Shown: positions 28,148 to 40,897, numbered from the stretch's first letter. The stretch is DNA of 52,343 nt from Indiicoccus explosivorum (GCF_002167005.1 NZ_NHTN01000019.1:1-52343); one strand, 5' to 3'. Notes: generated by a model not told the origin, from the letters alone. Numbers and translations: made by a program.

Positions 28148-30226
28148 ATGCCAAGAGAGTTCTCCTTAGAAAGAACGCGTAATATCGGGATCATGGCTCA
28201 CATCGATGCCGGTAAGACGACAACTACGGAGCGTATCCTTTACTACACTGGCCGAATCCATAAGCTTGGTGAAACACACGAAGGTGCTTCCCAGATGGAC
28301 TGGATGGAGCAAGAACAGGAACGCGGAATCACCATCACATCCGCTGCGACAACAGCTGCCTGGAATGACCATCGGGTAAACATCATCGATACTCCAGGAC
28401 ACGTCGATTTCACGGTGGAAGTTGAACGTTCACTCCGTGTATTGGATGGCGCCGTTGCAGTGCTTGACGCGCAGTCCGGTGTTGAACCGCAGACAGAAAC
28501 GGTTTGGCGCCAGGCAACAACATACGGAGTTCCGCGTGTTGTATTCGTAAACAAAATGGATAAAATCGGAGCGGATTTCCTGTACTCCGTTAAAACAATG
28601 CATGACCGCCTCCAGGCGAATGCACATCCGATCCAGTTGCCGATCGGTGCCGAAGACGAGTTTGAAGCGATCATTGACCTTGTCGAAATGAGAGCGATCT
28701 TCTACGGGAACGATGAGGGAACGGATATCCAGATCCGTGAAATTCCTGCTGAGTACCAAGAACAGGCAGAAGAATGGCGCGAAAAACTGATTGAAGCTGT
28801 TTCGGAACTCGATGAGAACCTCATGGAGAAATACCTGGGCGGCGAAGAAATCACGAACGATGAATTGAAAGCAGCAATCCGCAAAGGCACTGTCAATGTG
28901 GAATTCTATCCGGTTGTCTGCGGTTCCGCGTTCAAGAACAAAGGAGTTCAGCTCATGCTGAACGCTGTCATCGATTATCTTCCTTCTCCGCTCGATGTGC
29001 CGCCGATTACTGGCCATGTCCCGGATACGGAAGAAGAAGTAGTGCGTAAAGCTGGCGATGATGAGCCATTCTCGGCGCTGGCATTCAAAGTTATGACTGA
29101 CCCGTATGTCGGGAAACTTACATTCTTCCGGGTGTACTCAGGTGTCCTGAACTCGGGGTCGTATGTACAGAACTCGACAAAAGGGAAGCGTGAACGTGTC
29201 GGACGTATCCTTCAGATGCACGCGAATTCCCGTGAAGAAATCGCACAGGTTTATTCCGGAGATATCGCAGCAGCAATCGGTTTGAAAGATACAACGACAG
29301 GCGATACGCTCTGTGATGAGAAAAGCCTGGTAATTCTTGAGTCTATGGAGTTCCCTGAGCCGGTTATTTCCCTTTCGGTTGAGCCGAAATCGAAAGCCGA
29401 CCAGGATAAAATGACACAGGCACTCCAGAAATTGCAGGAAGAAGATCCGACTTTCCGTGCGCACACTGACCAGGAGACTGGACAGGTCATCATCGCGGGT
29501 ATGGGTGAACTTCACCTTGATATCCTTGTCGACCGTATGCGCCGTGAATTCAAAGTCGAAGCGAACGTGGGTGCTCCTCAGGTATCTTACCGTGAGACAT
29601 TCCGCAGCTCTGCACAAGTAGAAGGGAAATTCGTCCGTCAGTCCGGTGGCCGCGGTCAGTTCGGACACGTATGGATCGAATTCTCTCCTAACGAAGAGGG
29701 CGCAGGTTTCGAATTTGAAAATGCGATCGTCGGCGGTGTCGTTCCGCGTGAATATATCCCGGCTGTTGAAGCTGGTCTCCGCGATTCACTCGATAACGGT
29801 GTTATTGCCGGATATCCGCTCATCGACATCAAAGCGAAACTTTATGACGGTTCTTACCATGACGTTGACTCCAACGAAATGGCGTTTAAAGTTGCAGCTT
29901 CCATGGCACTGAAAAATGCGATTTCCAAAGTTAACCCGGTTATTCTCGAGCCGATCATGCGCGTCGAAGTTGTTATTCCTGAAGAATACCTTGGGGATAT
30001 CATGGGTGATATCACGTCACGCCGCGGCCGCGTAGAAGGTATGGATGCCCGTGGTAACGCACAGGTAGTCCGCGCGATGGTTCCGCTTTCTGAAATGTTC
30101 GGCTATGCGACTTCACTGCGTTCCAACACGCAGGGGCGCGGAGTGTTCTCTATGCACTTCGACCACTATGAGGAAGTGCCGAAATCGATTTCAGAAGAAA
30201 TCATCAAGAAAAATAAAGGCGAATAA
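28148..30226 (+). CDS. fusA: Elongation factor G
   Basis: EF-G drives translocation. The 692-residue GTPase has G1 'AHIDAGKTT' (17-25), G3 'DTPGHVDF', G4 '[10 protein letters not shown]' and domains II-V, ending in the domain IV/V '[12 protein letters not shown]' and '[10 protein letters not shown]' blocks. Length equals that of B. subtilis. AAGGAGAAAG precedes the ATG. It lies 53 bases after rpsG. Confidence 0.98.
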   Translation: MPREFSLERTRNIGIMAHIDAGKTTTTERILYYTGRIHKLGETHEGASQMDWMEQEQERGITITSAATTAAWNDHRVNIIDTPGHVDFTVEVERSLRVLDGAVAVLDAQSGVEPQTETVWRQATTYGVPRVVFVNKMDKIGADFLYSVKTMHDRLQANAHPIQLPIGAEDEFEAIIDLVEMRAIFYGNDEGTDIQIREIPAEYQEQAEEWREKLIEAVSELDENLMEKYLGGEEITNDELKAAIRKGTVNVEFYPVVCGSAFKNKGVQLMLNAVIDYLPSPLDVPPITGHVPDTEEEVVRKAGDDEPFSALAFKVMTDPYVGKLTFFRVYSGVLNSGSYVQNSTKGKRERVGRILQMHANSREEIAQVYSGDIAAAIGLKDTTTGDTLCDEKSLVILESMEFPEPVISLSVEPKSKADQDKMTQALQKLQEEDPTFRAHTDQETGQVIIAGMGELHLDILVDRMRREFKVEANVGAPQVSYRETFRSSAQVEGKFVRQSGGRGQFGHVWIEFSPNEEGAGFEFENAIVGGVVPREYIPAVEAGLRDSLDNGVIAGYPLIDIKAKLYDGSYHDVDSNEMAFKVAASMALKNAISKVNPVILEPIMRVEVVIPEEYLGDIMGDITSRRGRVEGMDARGNAQVVRAMVPLSEMFGYATSLRSNTQGRGVFSMHFDHYEEVPKSISEEIIKKNKGE

Positions 30227-30255
30227 TTGAATTTTGCCTTTGCATCAAGTATAAA
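30227..30255 (+). promoter_or_regulatory. Candidate tuf promoter
   Basis: TTGAAT (30227-30232), a 17-base spacer and TATAAA (30250-30255) lie right after fusA. A separate tuf promoter would allow the excess of EF-Tu over EF-G. Confidence 0.6.
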
Positions 30256-30266
30256 TAATTTGTAGC

Positions 30267-30294
30267 CCGGAGCCGCAGGGCCCTGCCGCTCCGG
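30267..30294 (+). repeat. Near-perfect 28-base palindrome between fusA and tuf
   Basis: CCGGAGC-C-GCAGGG / CCCTGC-C-GCTCCGG is symmetrical apart from one C/C mismatch. No T run follows, so it is not a simple terminator. It sits between the candidate tuf promoter and the tuf ribosome-binding site. Confidence 0.85.
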
Positions 30295-30342
30295 AAGCTG
30301 TAAATTATGAGATAAACATTAACTTTGAGGAGGATTTTTCTA

Positions 30343-31530
30343 ATGGGTAAAGCTAAATTTGACCGCTCCAAAACACACGCGAATATCGGTACAATCGGAC
30401 ACGTTGACCATGGTAAAACGACGCTGACTGCTGCAATTGCGACAGTTCTGTCCAGAGCATCAGGCGGGGAAGCCCGTTCTTACGATCAGATCGATAACGC
30501 GCCTGAAGAAAAAGAGCGTGGAATCACAATCAATACTTCTCACGTAGAATATGAAACAGAAAAACGCCACTACGCACACGTCGACTGCCCAGGTCACGCT
30601 GACTATGTTAAAAACATGATCACTGGCGCTGCGCAGATGGACGGCGGAATCCTGGTAGTTTCTGCTGCTGACGGCCCAATGCCGCAGACTCGTGAGCACA
30701 TCCTCCTTTCCCGTCAGGTAGGCGTGCCTTACCTCGTCGTATTCCTCAACAAATGCGACATGGTAGACGATGAAGAGCTTCTTGAACTCGTTGAAATGGA
30801 AGTACGCGACCTTCTTTCGGAGTATGACTTCCCTGGCGACGATGTTCCTGTCATCAAAGGTTCTGCTCTGAAGGCTCTCGAAGGCGAGGCTGAATGGGAA
30901 GAAAAAATCATGGAACTGATGAACGCAGTGGATGAGTACATCCCGACTCCGGAACGCGACACTGACAAGCCGTTCATGATGCCGGTTGAGGACGTCTTCT
31001 CAATCACTGGCCGTGGTACTGTTGCGACTGGCCGTGTAGAACGCGGGCAAGTCAAAGTCGGCGATACAGTTGAAATCATCGGTCTTACTGAAGAGCCGAA
31101 AACAACAACGGTTACAGGCGTAGAAATGTTCCGTAAACTTCTTGACTATGCAGAAGCTGGCGACAACATCGGTGCTCTGCTCCGTGGTGTAGCTCGTGAA
31201 GACATTCAGCGCGGACAAGTTCTGGCAAAGCCAGGCTCGATCACACCGCACACTGAATTCAAAGCGGAAGTTTATGTTCTTTCAAAAGAAGAAGGCGGAC
31301 GTCATACTCCGTTCTTCTCAAACTACCGCCCGCAGTTCTACTTCCGTACAACTGATGTAACTGGCGTCATCAGCCTTCCTGAAGGTGTCGAAATGGTTAT
31401 GCCTGGCGATAACATCGAAATGAATGTTGCGCTGATTTCACCAATCGCACTTGAAGAAGGTACAAAGTTCTCCATCCGTGAGGGCGGGCGTACAGTAGGC
31501 GCAGGCGTCGTAGCTTCAATCTCGAAGTAA
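30343..31530 (+). CDS. tuf: Elongation factor Tu
   Basis: EF-Tu delivers aminoacyl-tRNA to the ribosome. The 395-residue GTPase has G1 'GHVDHGKTT' (19-27), G3 'DCPGHADY' and G4 'NKCDMVD', followed by domains II and III. ATG 30343 follows GAGGAGG; the longer in-frame start at 30325 overlaps that site. A strong terminator follows. Only one tuf copy is in the window. Confidence 0.98.
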   Translation: MGKAKFDRSKTHANIGTIGHVDHGKTTLTAAIATVLSRASGGEARSYDQIDNAPEEKERGITINTSHVEYETEKRHYAHVDCPGHADYVKNMITGAAQMDGGILVVSAADGPMPQTREHILLSRQVGVPYLVVFLNKCDMVDDEELLELVEMEVRDLLSEYDFPGDDVPVIKGSALKALEGEAEWEEKIMELMNAVDEYIPTPERDTDKPFMMPVEDVFSITGRGTVATGRVERGQVKVGDTVEIIGLTEEPKTTTVTGVEMFRKLLDYAEAGDNIGALLRGVAREDIQRGQVLAKPGSITPHTEFKAEVYVLSKEEGGRHTPFFSNYRPQFYFRTTDVTGVISLPEGVEMVMPGDNIEMNVALISPIALEEGTKFSIREGGRTVGAGVVASISK

Positions 31531-31543
31531 ACGGCTGCTCCTG

Positions 31544-31576
31544 ACTCCATCTCATTATTGAGGTGGAGTTTTTTTT
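31544..31576 (+). terminator. Terminator after tuf
   Basis: A 10-bp stem (ACTCCATCTC / GAGGTGGAGT, one G-U pair) with an ATTATT loop is followed by eight T. Confidence 0.95.
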
Positions 31577-31637
31577 ATTGTCCTGAAATCTCGTAGCTTT
31601 ACTGAGTTCGAACAAACTGAAACGCTTTTTTGCTGCG

Positions 31638-31666
31638 TTGACATTTGTGCCGACATTTGCTATTTT
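31638..31666 (+). promoter_or_regulatory. Promoter of the antiporter-family gene
   Basis: A perfect TTGACA (31638-31643), a 17-base spacer and TATTTT (31661-31666) lie 47 bases before the start codon. Confidence 0.7.
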
Positions 31667-31713
31667 TGAAATCGTGCGCTTTACCGATTTAGCATAGTAA
31701 AGGAGAAAAAGGA

Positions 31714-33036
31714 ATGAATGCTGTAATTGTAGCTGTCCTGGTGATGCTCGTACTGAGCTTACTGCGTGTAAATGTTGTGTTTGCCCTGCTCCTTGGAGCG
31801 ATTGCCGGAGGACTTGCCGGGGGGCTTTCTTTTATGGAGTCAATTACTTCGTTCACCGGAGGTTTAGGGGCGGGAGCTGAAGTTGCGCTTAGTTACGCCA
31901 TGCTCGGCGGATTTGCGGTCGCTGTTTCGAGAACCGGTATCCCGGAATGGCTTGTAGGATTGTTTTTAAGAGTAATCAAAAAAGAAGAGCGGGAGACACG
32001 AACCGGACTGGCGAAGGTGCTCTTGATCTTAGTGCTGCTGCTGATGGCGATATTTTCACAGAATCTTATTCCCATCCACATCGCTTTTATTCCTCTTCTG
32101 CTTCCTCCGATTCTCCATATCTTGAATGAACTGCAGATTGACCGGAGATTAATTGCATCTGTGCTGACGTTCGGTTTGGTAGCTCCGTACATGTTACTGC
32201 CTTATGGATTCGGCCTCATCTTCCATGAAATCATTGCAACCCAAATGGGACTTGCGGGCATGGAAGTGGAAATGTCGGACATACCGAAAGCCATGATTCT
32301 GCCGACAGCTGGTCTGTTTGCCGGTTTGCTGATTGCCGTATTTATTTCTTACCGAAATAAACGCCAGTATCGGCAGATTGGAAATAACAAAGATACGGCA
32401 GAAATCCGGCCGGTCACCCGAAAGGATCTGGTAGCGACAGCTGCGGCGCTGGTTGCGGCTCTGGTGCTGCAAATCTACACAGATTCTATGGTTGCAGGCG
32501 CACTGGCTGGAATTCTTGTTCTGTACGGTTCGGGGGCTATGAAATGGAAGGAGGCAGACTCCGTTTTAACAGAAGGCATGCAAATGATGGCTTTCATCGG
32601 CTTTGTAATCATTGCCGCGAACGGATTTGCTTCTGTGATCCAGGAGACTGGAGCCATCACGCCGCTTGTGGAAACAGCCTCTGACTTATTCGGGAACAGC
32701 CGCCTGCTCGCATCGCTGGTCATGCTGCTGGCTGGACTGTTTGTCACGATGGGGATCGGCTCTTCTTTTGCTACGATTCCTGTCATAGCTGCGATATTCG
32801 TACCGCTTGCAACAGAGTTCGGGTTTTCAGAATTGGCGACTATTGCGCTCATCGGCACTGCAGGGGCCCTTGGAGATGCTGGATCACCAGCCTCCGATTC
32901 CACACTGGGTCCGACGGCCGGGTTGAACGTGGATGGGCAGCATAACCACATTTGGGATACTTGTGTGCCGACATTCCTCCATTATAATGTCCCGCTCGTC
33001 CTGTTCGGCTGGCTGGCGGTAATGGTGCTTCCATAG
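31714..33036 (+). CDS. Na+/H+ antiporter-family (YuiF-like) membrane permease
   Basis: The 440-residue protein is almost entirely hydrophobic, with about 10-12 membrane segments and short charged loops. I recognise the NhaC/YuiF-type family of the ion transporter superfamily from the glycine-rich N-terminus and the C-terminal block 'GDAGSPASDSTLGPTAGLNV' (about 388-407) followed by 'DGQHNHIWDTCVPTFLHYN'. Members are annotated as Na+/H+ antiporters, though some may carry amino acids such as histidine; the substrate here is unknown. It has its own promoter and sits as a single-gene unit between tuf and rpsJ, where B. subtilis carries the unrelated ybaC. AAGGAG precedes the ATG. Confidence 0.82.
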   Translation: MNAVIVAVLVMLVLSLLRVNVVFALLLGAIAGGLAGGLSFMESITSFTGGLGAGAEVALSYAMLGGFAVAVSRTGIPEWLVGLFLRVIKKEERETRTGLAKVLLILVLLLMAIFSQNLIPIHIAFIPLLLPPILHILNELQIDRRLIASVLTFGLVAPYMLLPYGFGLIFHEIIATQMGLAGMEVEMSDIPKAMILPTAGLFAGLLIAVFISYRNKRQYRQIGNNKDTAEIRPVTRKDLVATAAALVAALVLQIYTDSMVAGALAGILVLYGSGAMKWKEADSVLTEGMQMMAFIGFVIIAANGFASVIQETGAITPLVETASDLFGNSRLLASLVMLLAGLFVTMGIGSSFATIPVIAAIFVPLATEFGFSELATIALIGTAGALGDAGSPASDSTLGPTAGLNVDGQHNHIWDTCVPTFLHYNVPLVLFGWLAVMVLP

Positions 33037-33094
33037 AAGGTTTTTGTTTGAAAAAGCGGACGTCAGCATTTATAATAATGAAGGTTGTGTACTG

Positions 33095-33134
33095 GAAAAG
33101 GGATTTCGTGAAAATGCTTGCGAAATTCCTTTTC
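33095..33134 (+). repeat. Inverted repeat overlapping the S10 promoter
   Basis: GAAAAGG-G-ATTTCG (33095-33108) and CGAAAT-T-CCTTTTC (33121-33134) form a 13-bp stem with one mismatch and a 12-base loop. A T-rich stretch (TTTCTG) follows. It may terminate the antiporter transcript, and it covers the -35 of the next promoter. Confidence 0.7.
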
Positions 33135-33146
33135 TTTCTGTATAAT
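33118..33146 (+). promoter_or_regulatory. Sigma-A promoter of the S10 operon
   Basis: TTGCGA (33118-33123), a 17-base spacer and a perfect TATAAT (33141-33146). The leader to rpsJ is about 120 bases and contains a hairpin ACAC..GGC / GCC..GTGT (33192-33220). Confidence 0.85.
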
Positions 33147-33174
33147 GTTGAATGTTGGTCTTTGACTGCGATGA

Positions 33175-33582
<408 letters not shown>

Positions 33583-33640
33583 TCGGTAAACGAACATATA
33601 AGCCATTATTTTATTTATCAATCACAGGAGGTGTGACGAC

Positions 33641-34267
33641 ATGACCAAAGGAATCTTAGGCAGAAAAATCGGCATGACGCAGGTATTTGCGGAAAACGGT
33701 GACCTGATCCCTGTAACTGTCATTGAAGCGACGCCGAACGTCGTTCTTCAGAAAAAGACAGTGGCAACGGATGGCTATGATGCAATCCAGCTCGGTTTTG
33801 AAGATAAGCGGGAAAAGCTTTCGAACAAACCGGAAAAAGGACACGCTGTAAAAGCAAACACTGCACCTAAGCGCTTCGTTCGCGAATTTCGCAATGTAAA
33901 TGCTGCCGATTTTGAAGTTGGTCAGGAAGTCGGAGTAACAGTTTTCGCTGAAGGCGATACAGTAGATGTAACAGGAACAACAAAAGGGAAGGGATTCCAG
34001 GGTGTTATCAAGCGCCACGGACAGTCCCGCGGACCGATGGCTCACGGTTCACGCTATCACCGCCGCCCGGGTTCAATGGGACCGGTTGCGCCTAACCGCG
34101 TATTCAAGCAAAAGAAATTGCCGGGCCAGATGGGCGGAAACACAGTAACAATCCAAAACCTCGAAATCGTTCGGGTGGACGCAGACCGCAACCTGCTTCT
34201 CATTAAAGGGAATGTACCAGGCGCGCGCAAGTCACTCATTCGTGTACGGGCTGCTGTAAAAGCATAA
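33641..34267 (+). CDS. rplC: 50S ribosomal protein L3
   Basis: L3 is an early assembly protein whose loop reaches the peptidyl-transferase centre. The 208-residue protein starts '[15 protein letters not shown]' and contains the central extension '[20 protein letters not shown]'. AGGAGGTG precedes the ATG. It lies 58 bases after rpsJ. Confidence 0.98.
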   Translation: MTKGILGRKIGMTQVFAENGDLIPVTVIEATPNVVLQKKTVATDGYDAIQLGFEDKREKLSNKPEKGHAVKANTAPKRFVREFRNVNAADFEVGQEVGVTVFAEGDTVDVTGTTKGKGFQGVIKRHGQSRGPMAHGSRYHRRPGSMGPVAPNRVFKQKKLPGQMGGNTVTIQNLEIVRVDADRNLLLIKGNVPGARKSLIRVRAAVKA

Positions 34268-34295
34268 GAACTGCTGAAGGAAGGAGGAAAAAAGA

Positions 34296-34919
34296 ATGCC
34301 TAAACTTACTCTTTTAAACCAATCAGGCTCTCAGGTTGGCGACATCGAACTCAGCGACTACGTCTTCGGGATTGAACCGAATGAAGCGGTCCTGTTCGAT
34401 GCGGTGATCGCACAGCGCGCATCACTTCGTCAGGGAAACCATAAAGTAAAAAATCGTTCTGAAGTAGCGGGCGGCGGGAAAAAGCCGTGGCGCCAAAAAG
34501 GAACTGGACGTGCGCGTCAGGGATCGATCCGTTCACCGCAATGGCGCGGAGGCGGTACTGTATTCGGGCCGACACCACGCAGCTATAGCTACAAGTTGCC
34601 GAAGAAGGTACGCCGTTTGGCACTTCGTTCTGCACTGTCTTCCAAAGTGGCGGACAACAGCATGACTGTGCTTGAAGGCCTTGCTTTCGATGCACCAAAA
34701 ACAAAAGCATTCGTTCAGCTGACGAAAGATCTGTCAACAGCAAGAAAGACATTGTTCGTAACAGCGGACCTCGATGAGAACGTAGCACTTTCTGCACGCA
34801 ACATCCAGGGAATCACTGTATTGCCGGCAAGCGGCATCAATGTCCTCGATCTGGTTGCGCATGATCAGGTCGTCATCACGAAAGCTGCAGTAGAAAAAAT
34901 TGAGGAGGTGCTTGGATAA
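34296..34919 (+). CDS. rplD: 50S ribosomal protein L4
   Basis: L4 lines the exit tunnel and in E. coli also represses the S10 operon. The 207-residue protein contains the long tunnel loop '[19 protein letters not shown]' (about 62-80), a site of macrolide-resistance changes, with no obvious alteration. Its stop overlaps the rplW start by one base (TAATG). Confidence 0.98.
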   Translation: MPKLTLLNQSGSQVGDIELSDYVFGIEPNEAVLFDAVIAQRASLRQGNHKVKNRSEVAGGGKKPWRQKGTGRARQGSIRSPQWRGGGTVFGPTPRSYSYKLPKKVRRLALRSALSSKVADNSMTVLEGLAFDAPKTKAFVQLTKDLSTARKTLFVTADLDENVALSARNIQGITVLPASGINVLDLVAHDQVVITKAAVEKIEEVLG

Positions 34920-35203
34920 TGGAAGCACGTGACATTCTGAAGCGTCCGGTCATTACTGAGCGCTCTTCTGAATTAATGGCTGAGAGAAAGTACACCTTCG
35001 AAGTGGACACTCGCGCCAATAAAACACAAGTTAAAGACGCAGTCGAAGAAATTTTCGGCGTGGATGTTGAGAAAGTCAACATCATGAACTACAAAGGCAA
35101 GTTCAAGCGCATGGGACGTTTCGGCGGATATACAAACAAACGCCGCAAAGCGATCGTGAAGCTGACAGCCGACAGCAAAGACATCGAAATTTTTGAAGTG
35201 TAA
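34919..35203 (+). CDS. rplW: 50S ribosomal protein L23
   Basis: L23 sits at the tunnel exit and docks trigger factor and SRP. The 94-residue protein starts '[16 protein letters not shown]' and carries the flexible loop '[19 protein letters not shown]'. It is coupled to rplD through a TAATG overlap, with GAGGTG inside the end of rplD as ribosome-binding site. Confidence 0.98.
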   Translation: MEARDILKRPVITERSSELMAERKYTFEVDTRANKTQVKDAVEEIFGVDVEKVNIMNYKGKFKRMGRFGGYTNKRRKAIVKLTADSKDIEIFEV

Positions 35204-35245
35204 TTTCCTATAGAATAGGAACAATAAACGAAGGAGGGAACAACC

Positions 35246-36151
35246 ATGGCGATCAAAAAGTATAAACCTACCTCCAACGGCCGTCGTAACATGACAAGCT
35301 CTGATTTCGCGGAAATTACAACGAATAAACCAGAGAAGTCCCTTTTGCAGCCGACAAAGCGCAAAGGCGGCCGTAACAACCAAGGTAAGTTGACTGTACG
35401 CCACCAGGGCGGCGGACATAAACGCCAGTACCGTGTCATCGATTTTAAGCGTGATAAAGATGGCATTCCAGGACGCGTTGCTACAATCGAGTACGATCCG
35501 AACCGTTCTGCCAACATTGCACTTATCCACTATGTGGACGGAGAAAAACGCTACATCTTAGCTCCTAAAGGACTGACTGTGGGAACGCAGATCATGTCCG
35601 GTACGGAAGCTGACATCAAAGCAGGAAACGCACTTCCGCTTTCCAGCATCCCGATGGGCTCCATCATCCACAACATCGAACTGAAGCCAGGCGCTGGCGG
35701 ACAGCTCGTCCGTTCCGCAGGGACTTCCGCTCAAGTCCTCGGCCGTGAAGGCAAATATACGATTGTACGTCTGCAGTCCGGAGAAGTCCGTATGGTTCTC
35801 TCTACTTGCCGCGCTACGATCGGACAGGTCGGAAACGAACAGCACGAACTGATCAACATCGGTAAAGCCGGACGCTCACGCTGGTTGGGCAAACGTCCGA
35901 CAGTCCGCGGTTCCGTCATGAACCCGAATGATCACCCGCACGGCGGTGGTGAAGGGAAAGCGCCAATCGGACGCAAATCACCAATGTCGCCTTGGGGCAA
36001 ACCGACACTCGGTTACAAAACACGCAAAAAGAAAAACAAATCCAATAAATTCATCGTACGCCGACGCAAAAATAAAGAGATACCGCTGCGGTTCGTCAAC
36101 AGAACCGTGGTGGAATCACGAAGGGAGGATCCCAAATGGGTCGCAGCTTGA
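35246..36151 (+). CDS. rplB: 50S ribosomal protein L2 with a 24-residue C-terminal extension
   Basis: L2 is needed for subunit association and peptidyl transfer. Residues 1-277 match B. subtilis L2 fully, including '[17 protein letters not shown]' near the active centre and the normal basic end 'FIVRRRKNK'. No stop codon follows. The frame continues for 24 more residues ([10 protein letters not shown]...DPKWVAA) through what should be the intergenic spacer and over the first 16 bases of rpsS. In the run of five A at 36068-36072, one extra A would give CGC-AAA-AAA-TAA and end the protein at 276 residues, the usual Bacillales length. A true frameshift or a one-base sequencing error is therefore likely. 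Confidence 0.95.
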   Translation: MAIKKYKPTSNGRRNMTSSDFAEITTNKPEKSLLQPTKRKGGRNNQGKLTVRHQGGGHKRQYRVIDFKRDKDGIPGRVATIEYDPNRSANIALIHYVDGEKRYILAPKGLTVGTQIMSGTEADIKAGNALPLSSIPMGSIIHNIELKPGAGGQLVRSAGTSAQVLGREGKYTIVRLQSGEVRMVLSTCRATIGQVGNEQHELINIGKAGRSRWLGKRPTVRGSVMNPNDHPHGGGEGKAPIGRKSPMSPWGKPTLGYKTRKKKNKSNKFIVRRRKNKEIPLRFVNRTVVESRREDPKWVAA

Positions 36152-36414
36152 AAAAAGGACCTTTTGTCGATGACCATCTCATGAAGAAAGTCGAAGCACA
36201 AAAGGACAACGAGAAAAAACAAGTGATCAGAACTTGGTCCCGCCGTTCCACTATCTTCCCGTCTTTCATCGGGCAGACGATTGCGGTATACGACGGACGC
36301 AAACATGTACCGGTTTATGTGACTGAAGACATGGTTGGCCATAAACTCGGTGAATTCGCACCAACGCGCACGTACAAAGGCCACGGTGCAGATGACAAGA
36401 AAACAAGACGTTAA
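36136..36414 (+). CDS. rpsS: 30S ribosomal protein S19
   Basis: S19 binds the 30S head with S13 near the A site. The 92-residue protein starts '[14 protein letters not shown]' and has '[20 protein letters not shown]'. The ATG follows GGGAGG at 36123-36128. Its first 16 bases are overlapped by the extended rplB frame, which is unusual for this gene pair. Confidence 0.98.
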   Translation: MGRSLKKGPFVDDHLMKKVEAQKDNEKKQVIRTWSRRSTIFPSFIGQTIAVYDGRKHVPVYVTEDMVGHKLGEFAPTRTYKGHGADDKKTRR

Positions 36415-36433
36415 TTGAGAGGAGGTTTCCCTT

Positions 36434-36778
36434 ATGCAAGAAGCAAAAGCTGTTGCCAGAACAGTACGTATTGCTCCTCGTAAAGTTCGCCTAGTAGTCG
36501 ATTTAATCCGAGGCAAGCAAGTCGGCGAAGCTGTAGCAATCCTGAAGCATACGCCTAAAGCGGCATCCCTCGTGGTGGAGAAGCTTCTGATGTCTGCTGC
36601 TGCCAACGCTGAACATAACTATGAAATGGACGCGAATAACCTCGTAATCAGCAAGGTTTTCGTTGACGAAGGACCGACACTGAAGCGTTTCCGTCCGCGT
36701 GCTATGGGACGTGCGAGCGCAATCAACAAACGTACAAGCCACATCACGATCGTGGTATCTGAAAAGAAGGAGGGATAA
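36434..36778 (+). CDS. rplV: 50S ribosomal protein L22
   Basis: L22 contacts all 23S domains; its hairpin lines the exit tunnel. The 114-residue protein has '[20 protein letters not shown]' near the N-terminus and the tunnel hairpin '[18 protein letters not shown]' (about 80-97) in the macrolide-sensitive form as far as I can see. GAGGAGG is properly spaced. It lies three bases before rpsC. Confidence 0.98.
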   Translation: MQEAKAVARTVRIAPRKVRLVVDLIRGKQVGEAVAILKHTPKAASLVVEKLLMSAAANAEHNYEMDANNLVISKVFVDEGPTLKRFRPRAMGRASAINKRTSHITIVVSEKKEG

Positions 36779-36781
36779 TTC

Positions 36782-37444
36782 GTGGGTCAAAAAGTACATC
36801 CTAATGGGTTGCGTGTAGGAATCATTCGTGACTGGGAATCGAAATGGTATGCTGAAAAGGATTATGCGACACTTCTCCATGAAGATCTGCGTGTCCGTGA
36901 ATATATCGACAGCCGTCTGAAAGACGCTTCTGTCTCAAAAGTGGAGATTGAGCGCGCTGCAAATCGCGTGAATATCACCGTTCACACTGCGAAACCGGGT
37001 ATGGTGATCGGGAAAGGCGGTTCAGAAGTTGAAGCGCTCCGCAAATCTCTGAATGCCCTTACTGGTAAGAGAGTCCACATCAACATCGTAGAAGTGAAAA
37101 GAGCTGACCTGGATGCGAAACTGGTTGCTGAAGGAATTGCACGTCAGCTGGAAAACCGTGTGTCTTTCCGCCGTGCACAGAAACAAGCGATCCAGCGTAC
37201 GATCCGTGCAGGTGCACAAGGGGTCAGAACACAGGTTTCAGGCCGTCTTGGCGGTGCTGATATTGCCCGTGCAGAACATTACAGTGAAGGAACTGTTCCG
37301 CTCCATACACTCCGTGCTGACATCGATTATGCACATGCTGAAGCAGATACCACTTATGGTAAGCTCGGCGTTAAAGTATGGATCTACCGCGGTGAAGTCC
37401 TTCCTACTAAGAATAAGAAGAACTCTGAGGAAGGAGGCAAATAA
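36782..37444 (+). CDS. rpsC: 30S ribosomal protein S3
   Basis: S3 is at the mRNA entry site and has helicase-assisting residues. The 220-residue protein has the KH domain '[20 protein letters not shown]' (about 71-90) and the C-terminal domain '[20 protein letters not shown]'. The start is GTG at 36782 with AGGAGGG upstream. Confidence 0.97.
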   Translation: MGQKVHPNGLRVGIIRDWESKWYAEKDYATLLHEDLRVREYIDSRLKDASVSKVEIERAANRVNITVHTAKPGMVIGKGGSEVEALRKSLNALTGKRVHINIVEVKRADLDAKLVAEGIARQLENRVSFRRAQKQAIQRTIRAGAQGVRTQVSGRLGGADIARAEHYSEGTVPLHTLRADIDYAHAEADTTYGKLGVKVWIYRGEVLPTKNKKNSEEGGK

Positions 37445-37446
37445 TT

Positions 37447-38074
<628 letters not shown>

Positions 38075-38095
38075 AACGAGAGGAGGTTTGCAAGT

Positions 38096-38359
38096 ATGAC
38101 TGAGCGTAACAAACGCAAAGTATACACAGGCCGCGTTGTATCCGACAAAATGGACAAAACTGTCACAGTAATGGTCGAGACACATAAAAAGCACAAGCTT
38201 TACGGCAAACGCGTGAAGTACTCCAAAAAGTTCAAGGCTCATGACGAGCAGAATGAAGCACGGGTAGGGGACGTAGTACGTATCATGGAAACTCGCCCGC
38301 TGTCCGCTACAAAGCGCTTCCGCCTTGTAGAAGTTGTAGAAAAAGCGGTTATTATCTAA
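38096..38359 (+). CDS. rpsQ: 30S ribosomal protein S17
   Basis: S17 is a primary 16S-binding OB-fold protein. The 87-residue protein has '[18 protein letters not shown]' and '[20 protein letters not shown]'. GAGAGGAGG is upstream of the ATG, 21 bases after rpmC. Confidence 0.98.
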   Translation: MTERNKRKVYTGRVVSDKMDKTVTVMVETHKKHKLYGKRVKYSKKFKAHDEQNEARVGDVVRIMETRPLSATKRFRLVEVVEKAVII

Positions 38360-38369
38360 ACCAAACTAA

Positions 38370-38780
<411 letters not shown>

Positions 38781-38815
38781 TAAATTCCAGTGCCATATCA
38801 AGGAGGTGCGACAGA

Positions 38816-39127
38816 ATGCATGTTAAAAAAGGCGATAAAGTAATGGTCATCTCCGGGAAAGATAAAGGGAAGACCGGTGAAGTGCTGACTGCTTACCCGA
38901 AAAATGACCGTGTCATCGTAGAAGGCGTCAACATCATCAAGAAACACACGAAACCGAATCAGGCAAACCCACAGGGCGGAATCGTCAATCGGGAAGCTGC
39001 AATCCATGTTTCAAATGTTATGGTCGTTGACCCTAAATCCGGCGAGCCGACTCGTGTAGGATACAAGATTGAAGATGGCAAAAAAGTTCGTGTTGCAAAA
39101 AAATCCGGAACTGTTCTGGATAAATAA
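38816..39127 (+). CDS. rplX: 50S ribosomal protein L24
   Basis: L24 initiates 50S assembly. The 103-residue protein carries the KOW motif '[20 protein letters not shown]' (4-23) and '[20 protein letters not shown]'. AAGGAGGTG precedes the ATG. Confidence 0.98.
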   Translation: MHVKKGDKVMVISGKDKGKTGEVLTAYPKNDRVIVEGVNIIKKHTKPNQANPQGGIVNREAAIHVSNVMVVDPKSGEPTRVGYKIEDGKKVRVAKKSGTVLDK

Positions 39128-39136
39128 TTTTTCTGA

Positions 39137-39899
<763 letters not shown>

Positions 39900-39928
39900 T
39901 CCCCTATATTGGGAAGGAGGTAAATGTA

Positions 39929-40327
39929 ATGACAATGACTGATCCGATTGCAGATATGCTGACACGCATCCGCAACGCCAACATGGTTCGTCACGAGAAA
40001 TTGGAGCTTCCGGCTTCTAACCTGAAAAAAGACATCGCTGAAATTCTGAAGCGTGAAGGGTTCGTCCGTGATGTTGAATATGTTGAAGATGACAAGCAAG
40101 GCATCATCCGTATTTTCCTGAAGTACGGTTCAAACAACGAACGTGTAATCACTGGACTGAAGCGTATTTCGAAACCAGGTCTTCGTGTTTACGCCAGAAC
40201 AAACGAAGTGCCACGGGTCCTTAACGGCCTCGGAATCGCACTTGTATCCACATCACAAGGTCTGCTTACAGATAAAGAAGCCCGCGCGAAGCAAATCGGC
40301 GGCGAAATCGTAGCTTACGTTTGGTAA
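39929..40327 (+). CDS. rpsH: 30S ribosomal protein S8
   Basis: S8 nucleates the central domain of 16S rRNA and is the spc-operon repressor in E. coli. The 132-residue protein starts '[18 protein letters not shown]' and ends 'GGEIVAYVW', as in B. subtilis. AAGGAGG is upstream of the ATG. Confidence 0.98.
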   Translation: MTMTDPIADMLTRIRNANMVRHEKLELPASNLKKDIAEILKREGFVRDVEYVEDDKQGIIRIFLKYGSNNERVITGLKRISKPGLRVYARTNEVPRVLNGLGIALVSTSQGLLTDKEARAKQIGGEIVAYVW

Positions 40328-40357
40328 GAAGCGACAAACGAACGGAGGTGTAACAGA

Positions 40358-40897
40358 ATGTCACGTGTAGGTAAAAAACCAATTGAAGTTCCGGCTGGCG
40401 TAACAGTTACTGTCGGAGACGAGAATGTAGTGACAGTCAAAGGCCCGAAAGGTGAATTGACTCGCACATTCAATACAGATATCACAATTCAGCAGGAAGA
40501 TAACATCATCACATTGGTGCGTCCTTCTGAATCAAAAGAACATCGCACAATCCATGGAACAACCCGTGCATTGCTTGCGAACATGGTACATGGTGTATCA
40601 GAAGGCTTTGAACGTGCGCTTGAACTGGTCGGTGTCGGTTACCGTGCGCAGCTGCAGGGCAAAAAACTGATTCTGAACGTCGGTTACTCTCATCCGGTTG
40701 AATTCACTCCGGAAGAAGGGCTCGATATTGAAGTCCCGGCAAACACACGCGTAGTTGTAAAAGGTATCGATAAAGAACGTGTCGGTGCACTTGCTTCCAA
40801 TATCCGCGAAGTACGCCCGCCAGAGCCTTACAAAGGCAAAGGAATTCGTTACGAAGGCGAACGTGTACGCCGTAAAGAAGGTAAAACAGGGAAATAA
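40358..40897 (+). CDS. rplF: 50S ribosomal protein L6
   Basis: L6 lies near the factor-binding site. The 179-residue protein has two L6 repeats, '[21 protein letters not shown]' in the first and '[20 protein letters not shown]' in the second. CGGAGGTG is upstream of the ATG. Confidence 0.98.
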   Translation: MSRVGKKPIEVPAGVTVTVGDENVVTVKGPKGELTRTFNTDITIQQEDNIITLVRPSESKEHRTIHGTTRALLANMVHGVSEGFERALELVGVGYRAQLQGKKLILNVGYSHPVEFTPEEGLDIEVPANTRVVVKGIDKERVGALASNIREVRPPEPYKGKGIRYEGERVRRKEGKTGK

